DNA of 64,000 bases from Kutzneria sp036403095 (GCA_036403095.1 DASWRQ010000123.1:1-64000), one strand, 5' to 3'. Shown: positions 16,370 to 24,140, numbered from the stretch's first letter. Translations and numbers: made by a program. Notes: generated by a model not told the origin, from the letters alone.

Positions 16370-18403
16370 ATGGCTGCCACCACCGCAGTCGAGCCGGACA
16401 CCGCGAGCGTGAGCCGCGGCCGGACGAACGCGATCTTCGGTGTGGTGCTGCTCGGCGTTCTGCTGGCGGCGCTGGACCAGACCATCGTGGGCACGGCACT
16501 GCCGACGATCGTCGGCGACCTGGGCGGCGCGGGCCACCTGTCCTGGGTGGTCACCGCCTACCTGCTGGCCGAGACGATCATGACGGTGATCGTCGGCAAG
16601 TTCGGCGACCTGTTCGGCCGCAAGCGCATGTTCCAGCTGTCGGTGGTGATCTTCGGCGTCGGCTCGTTCTTCAGCGGCTTCGCCGACTCCATGACGTGGC
16701 TGATCATCTGGCGCGCGGTGCAGGGCATCGGCGGCGGCGGCCTGATGGTCACGGCCACGGCCCTGATCGCCGACTTCATCCCGCTCCGCGAACGCGGCAA
16801 GTACCAGGGCATCCTCGGCTCGGTGTTCGGCGTGGTCACGGTGGCCGGCCCGATGCTCGGCGGCTTCTTCGTCGACCACCTGTCCTGGCGCTGGGCCTTC
16901 TACGTGAACATCCCGCTGGTCGTGGTGGTGCTGATCGTCGCGGCGGCGGCCATGCCGTCGGTCAAGTCGGCCCTCAAGCCGATCGTCGACTACCTCGGCA
17001 TCCTGCTGATCGGCCTGGCCGTGACCGGCCTGACCCTGGTCACCAGCTGGGGCGGCACCACCTACGCCTGGAACTCGCCGGAGATCATCTGGATGTCGGT
17101 CGGCTCAGTGCTGCTGCTGGGCCTGTTCGTGCTGGTCGAGCTGCGGGCCAAGGAACCGATGCTGCCGATGCGGCTGTTCCGCAACCCGGTGTTCACGGTG
17201 GCCGGCATCCTCAGCTTCATCGTCGGCTTCGCCATGCTGGGCGCGCTGTCGTTCCTGCCGACGTACATGCAGTACGTGGAGGGCACATCGGCCACCGCCT
17301 CGGGCATCCGGCTGCTGCCGATGGTGCTCGGCCTGCTGGTGGCGTCGATCGTGGCCGGCAACATCGTCAGCAAGACCGGCCGGTACAAGATCTTCCCGAT
17401 CCTCGGCAGCTTCGGCATCAGCGCCGGCCTGTACCTGCTGTCGCTGCTCACGCCGGACACCGGCATCGTGCTGTCCTCGCTGTACATGCTGGTCCTGGGC
17501 GTGGGCATCGGCCTGGCCATGCAGGTGCTGACGATCGCCGTGCAGAACACCGTCGACTACGCCGACCTGGGCGTGGCGACCTCGGGCGTGACGTTCCTGC
17601 GCTCGATCGGCAGCTCGTTCGGCGCCGCCATCTTCGGCTCCATCTACTCCGGCCAGCTGACCGGCAACCTCGGCGCCGCGCTGGCCCGGAATCCGCTGCC
17701 CCAGGGCGTTGATCCGCACGTGACGGCGGTGCCGTCGCTGCTGCACGCACTGCCGGACGTCGTCTCGCGCCCGATCGTGCAGGCCTATGCCGACTCGCTG
17801 CACACGGTGTTCCTCTACGCGGTGCCGGTCGGTCTGCTGGCGCTGCTGGTGTCGTTCTTCCTCAAGGAGATGCCGCTGCGGGACACCTCACGGGCCAGCG
17901 CGCCCGAGCTCGGCGAGGCGTTCGCGATGCCTGAGGCACGGGATTCGGACCGTGAGCTGGAGCGGGCCATCTCCACGCTGATGTACCGGGAACGCCGCAA
18001 GGCCGCGCCGGAGATCCTCGGCCGGTCGGGCACCAGCCTGGACGAAGGCGGCGTCTGGTGCCTCATGCGCGTCAAGTTCCAGCACAAGCTGCGCCGGCCG
18101 GCCACCGTCGCGGCGATCGCGGAGAAGCACCGGATGCCGGGCAAGGTGCTCGAGCCGGCCTTCTTCGCGCTCGAGTTCAGCGGCTACCTGGAGCGGCGCG
18201 GCGAGGAGCTGGACCTGACCGAGCGCGGCCGGGCCGAGTTCGACCGGCTGGCCCACGCCTGGCGGGACTGGATCGTGGAGCGGCTGGCCGACTGGCAGCC
18301 GGCCGGTCGGGAGGACCTGGACGCGGCGATCGACCGGGTGGCTGCCCGGATGATCGAACAAGCGGGCGATGAACAGCGACAAGGTAGGCACGCTTTGGTG
18401 TGA
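16370..18403 (+). CDS. DHA2-type MFS drug exporter with C-terminal winged-helix domain
   Basis: 677 residues. The first 510 or so carry 14 hydrophobic helices with the EmrB/QacA motifs: LDQTIVGTALPTI in helix 1, GKFGDLFGRKRMF in the loop 2-3, and GSVFGVVTVAGPMLGG in helix 5. It should export lipophilic drugs by proton antiport. A tail of about 140 residues (ELERAISTLMYRERR ... VLEPAFFALEFSGYLERRGEELDLTERGRAEF) looks like a MarR/PadR-type winged helix, an unusual cytoplasmic addition. ATG 16370 starts after a TetR gene and its operator. Confidence 0.88.
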   Translation: MAATTAVEPDTASVSRGRTNAIFGVVLLGVLLAALDQTIVGTALPTIVGDLGGAGHLSWVVTAYLLAETIMTVIVGKFGDLFGRKRMFQLSVVIFGVGSFFSGFADSMTWLIIWRAVQGIGGGGLMVTATALIADFIPLRERGKYQGILGSVFGVVTVAGPMLGGFFVDHLSWRWAFYVNIPLVVVVLIVAAAAMPSVKSALKPIVDYLGILLIGLAVTGLTLVTSWGGTTYAWNSPEIIWMSVGSVLLLGLFVLVELRAKEPMLPMRLFRNPVFTVAGILSFIVGFAMLGALSFLPTYMQYVEGTSATASGIRLLPMVLGLLVASIVAGNIVSKTGRYKIFPILGSFGISAGLYLLSLLTPDTGIVLSSLYMLVLGVGIGLAMQVLTIAVQNTVDYADLGVATSGVTFLRSIGSSFGAAIFGSIYSGQLTGNLGAALARNPLPQGVDPHVTAVPSLLHALPDVVSRPIVQAYADSLHTVFLYAVPVGLLALLVSFFLKEMPLRDTSRASAPELGEAFAMPEARDSDRELERAISTLMYRERRKAAPEILGRSGTSLDEGGVWCLMRVKFQHKLRRPATVAAIAEKHRMPGKVLEPAFFALEFSGYLERRGEELDLTERGRAEFDRLAHAWRDWIVERLADWQPAGREDLDAAIDRVAARMIEQAGDEQRQGRHALV

Positions 18404-18448
18404 GACGCAGTTGGTGGTCACCCGATCGGTGTAACGTCGTCATGCGTC

Positions 18449-18484
18449 CGATGGGGCCGCGTTTCACCTCCAGCGGCCCCATCG
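18449..18484 (+). terminator. Hairpin after the efflux gene
   Basis: 12-base arms (CGATGGGGCCGC and GCGGCCCCATCG) around GTTTCACCTCCA, 46 bases past the pump stop. No U-tract. Confidence 0.6.
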
Positions 18485-18522
18485 ACCGGGGAGGCCGCAG
18501 TGAACGGGGAGCGTGATCGAGC

Positions 18523-18912
18523 ATGGGCGCGACACCGATATTGGTGAACTACCAGCCACAGGGCGAGGACTGGACGGTCAACGTCCGGTCCGACGACACC
18601 GTGCTGACCGAGCAGGCGTCCGGCCTGATCGCCGCGCGGGACCGGGCCGACCAGATGGTCGAGCAGCTGACCAGCGCGGACACCCGGCGCAAGCCGACCG
18701 TCGTGCACCTGTTGGAGGGCGACGCCTTCGCGTTCACCACGGCGTACCTGCACGCCCGGCACGGCCTGAGCACGCCGGCCCCGCCCGAGCCGAAGGCCGA
18801 CACGCCGGCCGGCAACCCGCCGCGGGTCGGCGAGAACACCCAGGAGATGGACCTGTCCGAGCTGGCCGACGAGACCGAGGACGACGGGAACTCCAGCCAC
18901 CCGACCGGCTGA
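18523..18912 (+). CDS. Conserved small acidic protein of unknown function
   Basis: 129 residues from ATG 18523, starting MGATPILVNYQPQGEDW. The first 80 residues alternate beta and helix patterns (WTVNVRSDDTVLTEQASGL, KPTVVHLLEGDAFAFTTAYL); the rest is Pro-rich then acidic (EMDLSELADETEDDG). No family recognised, no signal or membrane helix. It stands alone between an efflux gene and a TetR gene. Confidence 0.6.
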   Translation: MGATPILVNYQPQGEDWTVNVRSDDTVLTEQASGLIAARDRADQMVEQLTSADTRRKPTVVHLLEGDAFAFTTAYLHARHGLSTPAPPEPKADTPAGNPPRVGENTQEMDLSELADETEDDGNSSHPTG

Positions 18913-18966
18913 TTGCACCTAGGATGATCCCGAAGGGCGACCCGTAGCCGTATCGGGAGGCTGGTC

Positions 18967-19575
18967 TTGGCCACAACGTCGTACGCGGAGCAGGCAAACG
19001 CGGCCGCCCGCGGTCGGCCGAGAGACGCCACCCGCGACGAGGCGCTGCGCAAAGCGGCGCTCGAGGTGATGGCCGAGGTCGGCTACCGGGCGCTGACCAT
19101 GGACGCCGTGGCGGCCAAGGCCCGCGCCGGCAAGGCGACCATCTACCGACGCTGGGAGTCCAAGCTCGACCTGGTCATCGACACCGTCAACCAGCTGGTG
19201 CACCAGGAGATCCCGGAACCCGACACCGGGTCGCTGACCGGTGACCTGCGGGAATTCCTCAGCGCCTTCGCCGCGTTCCTGTCCGGCCCGACCGGCAAGG
19301 CCGCGCAGGCCCTGGTCGGCGAACTGCCGCACGAGCCCGAACTGGCGACCGCGTTCCGTGAGACGTTCCTGGTGGCGCAGCGGGACGTGCTGCGCGGCAT
19401 CATCGACCGCGGCACCGCCCGCGGCGAAGTTCGCCTGGACGCGCCCCGCGGCATGGCGGTCGAGCTGGCCGGCGCGGCGCTGACGTACCGGCTGATGCTC
19501 ACCGGCGACCCGCTCGACGACACCTTCGTGGACCGACTGGTCGACCAGGTGCTGCTGCCGCTGCTGAGATCCTGA
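18967..19575 (+). CDS. TetR-family regulator with TTG start
   Basis: 202 residues. TTG 18967 is chosen because GGGAGG lies seven bases upstream and the product begins MATTSYAEQ directly before the HTH (AEVGYRALTMDAVAAKARAGKATIYRRWESKLDL). The C-terminal domain is of the TetR_C_16-like group (LVGELPHEPELATAFRETFL). No divergent partner is adjacent, so the target is unknown; it ends at a strong bidirectional terminator. Confidence 0.85.
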   Translation: MATTSYAEQANAAARGRPRDATRDEALRKAALEVMAEVGYRALTMDAVAAKARAGKATIYRRWESKLDLVIDTVNQLVHQEIPEPDTGSLTGDLREFLSAFAAFLSGPTGKAAQALVGELPHEPELATAFRETFLVAQRDVLRGIIDRGTARGEVRLDAPRGMAVELAGAALTYRLMLTGDPLDDTFVDRLVDQVLLPLLRS

Positions 19576-19584
19576 CGCACGAAA

Positions 19585-19605
19585 ACCCCCGCCACCGGCG
19601 GGGGT
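19585..19605. terminator. Bidirectional intrinsic terminator
   Basis: 9-base arms ACCCCCGCC and GGCGGGGGT with loop ACC. On the minus strand it is followed by TTTTC, giving a classic intrinsic terminator for the DUF3618 gene; it also closes the TetR gene. Confidence 0.85.
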
Positions 19606-19621
19606 CTCGATGCCGCTGTGG

Positions 19622-19843
19622 TCAGCGGAAGAGCTTGCGCACCACCAGGACGCCGACCAGCACCCCGACGCCGATCAACGCGTACTTCACCCGCGGATCG
19701 GACAACCGGGCCCGGACCGCGTCCTTGCCCTGGTCCACGTACTGCTTGGGGTTGGCCTTCACGACCAACTCGTCCAGGGTCGCGGCCAGCGCGTCCCGCG
19801 CCTGCTCGATCTCGCGCTGGATGGTGTCGGGATCGCGAGCCAC
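19622..19843 (-). CDS. DUF3618 small membrane protein
   Basis: 73 residues, starting MARDPDTIQREIEQARDALA, with a charged helical N-terminus, TLDELVVKANPKQYVDQGK and a single C-terminal membrane helix (YALIGVGVLVGVLVV) ending RKLFR. This is the standard actinobacterial DUF3618 layout. Function is unknown; the soluble part probably lies in the cytoplasm near the membrane. Confidence 0.9.
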   Translation of the reverse strand: MARDPDTIQREIEQARDALAATLDELVVKANPKQYVDQGKDAVRARLSDPRVKYALIGVGVLVGVLVVRKLFR

Positions 19844-19942
19844 ATGTCCTCCTCGCCGTGCGTGCCTGAACCACCGTAGTTGACCACGTTAGGGCCGGTT
19901 CGACAGGCCCGCCGGAGGACGCCCGCTAGGCTTACGGCCAAG

Positions 19943-20016
19943 GGGACCGTAGCCCAATTGGCAGAGGCACACGGTTTAGGTCCGTGCCAGTGTCGGTTCG
20001 AGTCCGACCGGTCCTA
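19943..20016 (+). tRNA. tRNA with UAG anticodon (Leu codon CUA), class I shape
   Basis: Complete cloverleaf of 74 bases. Acceptor GGGACCG/CGGTCCT (first pair G-U), D-arm with TTGG loop, anticodon stem CACGG/CCGTG with loop TTTAGGT, five-base variable loop CCAGT, T-stem GTCGG/CCGAC with TTCGAGT, discriminator A. CCA is not encoded. The anticodon would read CUA (Leu), but leucine tRNAs normally have a long variable arm, absent here. Identity is therefore less certain than the fold. Confidence 0.8.
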
Positions 20017-20043
20017 CGCGATGGGTGAACTCTGCTCGCGGGG

Positions 20044-20226
20044 GGCGCTCGCCTGGTCGCTTCGGTGTTCGTTGTGGGGGGTGTCCCCCCACACCCCCCG
20101 GGCGGCTGCGCCCGCGGACCTGGGGGTTTCCTTCTGGGAGCGGGCGCCAGGACCGTGGGGTCGCTGGTCGAACGGACGGCGCTGGCCTGGTCGCCTCAGT
20201 GTTCGTTGTGGGGGTGTCCCCACAAC
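20044..20226 (+). repeat. Direct repeat with GC hairpins downstream of the tRNA
   Basis: A sequence of about 45 bases (GGCGCT-GCCTGGTCGC ... GTGTTCGTTGTGGGGG) occurs at 20044-20092 and 20178-20226. Each copy ends in a strong stem-loop: 20074-20092 (8 pairs, TGT loop) and 20205-20226 (9 pairs). They probably process or end tRNA transcription; the duplication itself is unexplained. Confidence 0.65.
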
Positions 20227-20266
20227 CGCGAGGCTGGGATTGCCTCCGGATGGTGGGTGGGGTGGC

Positions 20267-20893
20267 ATGGAGTCGCTGTTCGAACGGCGGCGGGTGGAGA
20301 TCGCAGCTGGCGCTGTGCACACACCCGACTGGCTGAGCCTTGAAGAGCAAAGGCGTGTGGTCCTGGCGTGGCGGGAATGGGCCGCTCCCCCGGCGGGCAT
20401 GCAGCACACGCGGCTACCCAGCGGCGGCGTGATGTCGGTGCAGACGGTGTGCCTGGGCTGGCACTGGACGCCGTACCGCTACAGCCGCACCACCGAGGAC
20501 GGCTCTGCGGTGAAGCCGCTGCCGCGGTGGCTGGTCGAACTGGGGGCGCGGGCGGTTGGAGACCCGGACTATATGCCGGACGTGGCGCTGGTCAACTTCT
20601 ATGACGACGCCGCGAAAATGGGCCTGCACCAGGACAAGGACGAGCGCAGCGACGCGCCGGTGGTGTCGCTGAGTATCGGCGACAGCTGCGTGTTCCGGTT
20701 CGGCAACACCGAGAGCCGCAACCGGCCGTGGACGGATGTGGAACTGCGCGGCGGCGACCTGTTCGTGTTCGGCGGACCGTCCCGGTTCGCGTATCACGGC
20801 GTGACGAAAACCCGGCCGGGAACCGGTGATCCGGCGACCGGGCTGACCGCCGGCCGCCTCAACATCACACTTCGGGTGTCCGGCCTGGACTGA
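20267..20893 (+). CDS. alkB: AlkB-family Fe(II)/2-oxoglutarate dioxygenase
   Basis: 208 residues. The jelly-roll core shows NFYDDAAKMGLHQDKDE with the metal HxD pair, the second His in RFAYHGVTKT and the 2-oxoglutarate arginines in RLNITLR. It should repair N1-methyladenine and N3-methylcytosine by oxidative demethylation. ATG 20267 begins MESLFERRR; earlier in-frame starts lie in the hairpin repeats after the tRNA. Its last 29 bases overlap the end of the convergent TetR gene. Confidence 0.92.
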   Translation: MESLFERRRVEIAAGAVHTPDWLSLEEQRRVVLAWREWAAPPAGMQHTRLPSGGVMSVQTVCLGWHWTPYRYSRTTEDGSAVKPLPRWLVELGARAVGDPDYMPDVALVNFYDDAAKMGLHQDKDERSDAPVVSLSIGDSCVFRFGNTESRNRPWTDVELRGGDLFVFGGPSRFAYHGVTKTRPGTGDPATGLTAGRLNITLRVSGLD

Positions 20894-21464
20894 CCGGCCG
20901 CATGCCGTCGCACACGACACCGACGATCAGCCCCGGGTCGGTGGTGCCCTGGCGGGCCATGGCCAGGCAACCGACCATGAGCGTCTTCACGTCGGCGGCG
21001 GTCAGGTCGGCCCGCACCTCGCCGGCCGCCTGGGCCTTGACCAACAGGTCGCCGAGGCCGGTCATCATCACCTGCCGGGCCTCCGCGGTCAGCTCCTGGT
21101 CGAAGCTGCCGCTGGCCGCCAGCGCGTCGAACAGGGCCTTGTTCAGGCTGGCGTCGCGGACCATCTGCTCGAAGAAGGCGAAGAAGCCCTTGCCTGCGGC
21201 CGGCCCCTCGGCCAGCTCCCTGGCGACCTCGCCGACCCCGCGCAGCCGCTCCACGATGATCGCCACGAACAGCGCGTCCTTGGTCGGGAAGTGCCGGTAG
21301 ACGGTACCGACCCCGACGCCGGCCCGCCGCGCGATCTCGTCGATCGGCACGGCCAGGCCCTCCTCGGCGAACACCTGCTGGGCCACTTCCAGCACCCGGA
21401 CGCGGTTGCGCCGGGCGTCGGCGCGCAACGGCCTGCCGGCGACCGTGGAGTCGGCTGAAGTCAC
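20865..21464 (-). CDS. TetR-family regulator
   Basis: 199 residues from GTG 21464 (MTSADSTVAGRPLRADARRNR). The HTH is AQQVFAEEGLAVPIDEIARRAGVGVGTVYRHFPTKDALF, the sequence typical of the broad actinobacterial AcrR group; the C-terminal domain is SBP56/TetR_C_33-like. The longer open frame upstream enters the structured intergenic element and is not supported. Convergent overlap with alkB. Target unknown. Confidence 0.85.
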   Translation of the reverse strand: MTSADSTVAGRPLRADARRNRVRVLEVAQQVFAEEGLAVPIDEIARRAGVGVGTVYRHFPTKDALFVAIIVERLRGVGEVARELAEGPAAGKGFFAFFEQMVRDASLNKALFDALAASGSFDQELTAEARQVMMTGLGDLLVKAQAAGEVRADLTAADVKTLMVGCLAMARQGTTDPGLIVGVVCDGMRPVSPGRTPEV

Positions 21465-21596
21465 GCCCCCGACTGTATGACGCCGGATAGCCCCAGGTCG
21501 CCTGCCGGGACCGTCCGGAACCTTCGAGTCACCAATGTGGACCAACGCCACCCGGCGACTCGGTTCGACCGCCGGCCCCGCGATCGCGAGGCCGCC

Positions 21597-21715
21597 GCCG
21601 GTGCCTGGACCGCGGGCATTTTTCGATCGAGTCTTTCCATCGATCGAAAAATGACAAGGGAAGGCACCGGCCTCGTGGGCGGCCGAGCCCCGCGCGGAAC
21701 GCGCGGCAAAAGGCA
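21597..21715 (+). repeat. Structured intergenic element, copy C (diverged)
   Basis: Outer stem 21597-21606/21662-21671 (10 pairs, GCCGGTGCCT/AGGCACCGGC) and inner stem 21617-21630/21640-21653 (14 perfect pairs, CATTTTTCGATCGA). Downstream are GGCCGAGCC, a 7-pair hairpin with GAA loop (21690-21706) and CAAAAGGCA. The order and the outer-stem and GGCCGAGCC words match copies A and B, while the inner stem sequence is completely different yet fully paired. It fills most of the 393-base gap before the lipoprotein gene. Confidence 0.65.
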
Positions 21716-21857
21716 CTGTGGGCCCGCCCACACTGCGTCGTCAATCGGTTACGGCTTGGCCACGTCCCGGCACCAGGTGTGCCTCGACTGTCGTAACCGG
21801 TTGGCCCGGACACCCGGATGGCGGCCAAGGTGAAGGGATTGCTGAGGGGAGCGGACA

Positions 21858-22385
21858 GTGCGGATCGTCAGGCTGGTCGGGGCGGTATGCCTCGCGGCGC
21901 TGCTGGCCGGGTGCGGCACGGCGGGCGGCCCCCAGCTGTCGGCCGTGGAGAGCAGCGCGAACCCGACGGTCGGACAGGCGACGAGGCCGCTGGACGCGGC
22001 GTTCGGCGATCGCCGGACCTGGCCGAACGGCTTGGCCATCACGATCTCGCAGCCCCGCTCGCAACAACCGAGCAGCACGGCCTACCCGCAGGCGGCCCGG
22101 GCGGCGGTGTTCGAGCTGACGATCGAGAACGGCACGACCTTGACGTACAAGCCGTCGCAGCTGGCGGTGAAGGCGACGATCGGCGGCCAGCCGGCGCAGG
22201 AGGTCGTGGATCCGGCCCAGGGGCTGGGCGGCTACGTGGCCGCGCAGGAGGACCTGGCCCCAGGCAGGACGGTGCAGTTGACAGTGGCCTTCGCGGTCCC
22301 GGAGCAGCCCACCGACCTGCGGATCCTGGTGCGCCCGGACGTCGTGGACGGGGCGCCGGCGGCGGCCTTCGCGGGGACCGCCTAG
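21858..22385 (+). CDS. Secreted lipoprotein, DUF4352-like beta domain
   Basis: 175 residues from GTG. A lipoprotein signal (RIVRLVGAVCLAALLAGC) ends in lipobox LAGC. The rest is a predicted beta-sandwich (AAVFELTIENGTTLTYKPSQ ... GRTVQLTVAFAVPE), close in pattern to DUF4352/telomeric-repeat-like lipoproteins. It should sit on the outer face of the membrane. Role unknown. A structured element precedes it. Confidence 0.8.
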   Translation: MRIVRLVGAVCLAALLAGCGTAGGPQLSAVESSANPTVGQATRPLDAAFGDRRTWPNGLAITISQPRSQQPSSTAYPQAARAAVFELTIENGTTLTYKPSQLAVKATIGGQPAQEVVDPAQGLGGYVAAQEDLAPGRTVQLTVAFAVPEQPTDLRILVRPDVVDGAPAAAFAGTA

Positions 22386-22420
22386 GCCGATTGTCAGACG
22401 GGCACGCTACGTTCGCCGGT

Positions 22421-22894
22421 ATGACTGAGCAGACGCGGCTGGCCGTCGGCGACACGGCGCCGGACTTCACGCTCCTGGACAGCGACGGCAACAAGGTCGC
22501 GTTGTCCGACTACCGCGGGCGGCAGGTCGTCGTGTACTTCTACCCGGCCGCGATGACGCCGGGCTGCACCAAGCAGGCCTGCGACTTCCGGGACAACCTG
22601 GCCGAGTTCAACGACGCCGGCTTCGCGGTGCTGGGCGTCTCGCCGGACAAGGTGGAGAAGCTGGCCAAGTTCCGCGACGCCGAGGGGCTGACCTTCCCGC
22701 TCCTCTCGGACGCCGACAAGTCGGTGATGCAGCGCTGGGGCGCCTTCGGCGAGAAGCAGAACTACGGCCGCACGGTGCAGGGCGTGATCCGGTCCACGTT
22801 CATCGTCGACGCCGGCGGCAAGATCGCCAAGGCCTCGTACAACGTGCGGGCGACCGGCCACGTCGCCAAGCTGCGCAAGGATCTCGGCATCTGA
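22421..22894 (+). CDS. bcp: Thioredoxin-dependent peroxiredoxin (Bcp/PrxQ)
   Basis: 157 residues. APDFTLLDSDGNKVALSDYRG is followed by the catalytic site YPAAMTPGCTKQACDFRD, with peroxidatic Cys in PGCT and resolving Cys five residues later, as in Bcp. It reduces hydrogen and organic peroxides using thioredoxin. Note PAAMTPGC where PKDxTPGC is more usual. Its stop overlaps what seems to be the CTG start of the next gene. Confidence 0.94.
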   Translation: MTEQTRLAVGDTAPDFTLLDSDGNKVALSDYRGRQVVVYFYPAAMTPGCTKQACDFRDNLAEFNDAGFAVLGVSPDKVEKLAKFRDAEGLTFPLLSDADKSVMQRWGAFGEKQNYGRTVQGVIRSTFIVDAGGKIAKASYNVRATGHVAKLRKDLGI

Positions 22895-23529
22895 GCCGCG
22901 CGGTAGCGGTATACGACCGCGCCGCCGATCGGGCACTGCACTGGCGGGGCGCGGAGCTGAGCTTCCGGTCCGCCTCGCTGGTGAAGCTCCTGATCGCGCT
23001 GGACGTGCTGGAGCGGCGGCCGGCCGAGCCGCCGTTGCGGGATGCGTTGTGGCGCATGCTGTCGGCCAGCGACGACGGCGTGGCCAATGAGCTGTGGGAC
23101 GCCGACGGCGGCCCGGAGATCGTCACGCGCACGGCCCGGCGGCTGGCGCTGCCGTCGACCCGGCCGCCGGAGATCGTGGGCCGCTGGGGCGACACGATGC
23201 TGGGCATCGCCGACATGATCGCGATCTACCGGCACGTGCTGGATTCGCCGTGGCACAAGCTGATCGTCGACGCGCTGGCCGCCGCGCCGCGGCACGGCTC
23301 GGACGGTTTCGACCAGTACTTCGGCATTCCCCAGCTGCCGAGGCCGTGGGCGGTGAAGCAGGGCTGGTCGGACAGCCCGCGGGACGTGGTGTTGCACACC
23401 AGCGGCCTGGTCGGCGCCGGCTGGCGATTTGTCGTGGTCGTGCTGGCGTCGTTCCCGGTCGGCACCAACTGGGCGACCGCCGCCGCGGCGGTGAACGACG
23501 AGGTCACGGCGCTCGCGCCCGGCCTGTGA
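22891..23529 (+). CDS. Class-A beta-lactamase-fold protein, apparent CTG start
   Basis: About 212 residues. The active-site SxxK is SASLVKLLIALDVL at about residue 30, followed by SASDDGVANELW, the counterpart of the SDN loop, and a C-terminal VKQGWSD strand in place of KTG. Such serine-hydrolase proteins are common, unassigned actinobacterial relatives of beta-lactamases. A GTG at 22981 would delete the catalytic Ser-Lys. The frame upstream has no ATG/GTG/TTG, but CTG 22891 overlaps the peroxiredoxin stop as CTGA and gives LSRAVAVYDRAADRAL, a proper first strand. Non-canonical, coupled initiation is therefore proposed. Confidence 0.7.
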   Translation: MSRAVAVYDRAADRALHWRGAELSFRSASLVKLLIALDVLERRPAEPPLRDALWRMLSASDDGVANELWDADGGPEIVTRTARRLALPSTRPPEIVGRWGDTMLGIADMIAIYRHVLDSPWHKLIVDALAAAPRHGSDGFDQYFGIPQLPRPWAVKQGWSDSPRDVVLHTSGLVGAGWRFVVVVLASFPVGTNWATAAAAVNDEVTALAPGL

Positions 23530-23548
23530 GCGTCCGAATGGGGTAAGC

Positions 23549-23804
23549 TCGGGGCGAGGGCTGGCGACTGGCCGCCCCGGTTCAACGCAGAGGGTGATAC
23601 GCCGTGTGTGGTTCCTCCACACCAAGCGGTCCTGAGCGTCCCTCCAAGTTCGTCCTGCGGGTCCACTTCCCGACCCGCGGCGGTTGAGTCCGGGCCGACG
23701 GCCCCGACTCCCGTAACCGCTGAATTCGGCGGTCCCTTGCGCGTGCCCCCGATCCACCACCAGTGGATCGGCCGTCGGCGCGCGCCCACAACCTGGAACC
23801 AGCA
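23549..23804 (+). promoter_or_regulatory. Long structured leader of the SMR gene
   Basis: From a GGGGCG/CGCCCC stem (23551-23577) through several GC stems to the SMR start. Guanidine riboswitches often control SMR genes, but none of their conserved words could be found here. An unknown RNA regulator is possible; plain promoter plus 5' region is the alternative. Confidence 0.35.
23604..23687 (+). CDS. Candidate 27-residue leader peptide upstream of the SMR gene
   Basis: GTG start with AGAGGG ten bases upstream, beginning MCGSSTPSGPERPSKF and ending HFPTRGG. The first codons sit in a hairpin (GTGTGG/CCACAC). It lies in the 275-base gap before the SMR pump. It may be an attenuating leader; I do not recognise it. 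Confidence 0.3.
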   Translation: MCGSSTPSGPERPSKFVLRVHFPTRGG

Positions 23805-24140
23805 ATGCTGATGTGGATCCTGCTCGCCCTCGCCATCGTCGCCGAGGTGTTCGCGACGATCATGTTGAAACTGTCCGACGGCCTGACGCAGCCGCTGCCC
23901 GTGCTGGGCCTGATCGCCGGCTACGCGCTCGCCTTCTACCTGGAGTCGCAGGTGATCCGGCTGGGCATGCCGATGCCGGTCACCTACGCGGTGTGGGCCG
24001 GCGGCGGCATCGCGCTGGTCGTGGTGGCCAACCGCGTGCTGTTCTCGGAACCCGTGTCGGCGTTGACGATCGGCGGCATGGTGCTGATCCTGGCCGGCGT
24101 GCTGGTGGTGCAGATGTCGGTCACCCACCAGCCGGCGTGA
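23805..24140 (+). CDS. Small multidrug resistance (SMR) exporter
   Basis: 111 residues with four membrane helices. Helix 1 holds the essential glutamate (LAIVAEVFATIMLKLSDGLT). Helices 2-4 show GYALAFYLESQVI, YAVWAGGGIALVV and LTIGGMVLILAGVLVVQ. SMR dimers export guanidinium (Gdx/SugE type) or quaternary cations by proton exchange; the W-A-G-x-G in helix 3 is shared by both groups. ATG 23805 or 23811 are both possible. Convergent with HxlR, the last 20 bases overlapping. Confidence 0.92.
   Translation: MLMWILLALAIVAEVFATIMLKLSDGLTQPLPVLGLIAGYALAFYLESQVIRLGMPMPVTYAVWAGGGIALVVVANRVLFSEPVSALTIGGMVLILAGVLVVQMSVTHQPA

Noticed and set aside
21465..21731. Extended TetR start giving 288 residues
   Set aside because: The added 89 residues translate through structured element C and do not belong to the TetR fold.
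23530..23804. Guanidine riboswitch before the SMR gene
   Set aside because: None of the conserved guanidine-I, -II or -III words could be found; kept only as an unassigned leader.
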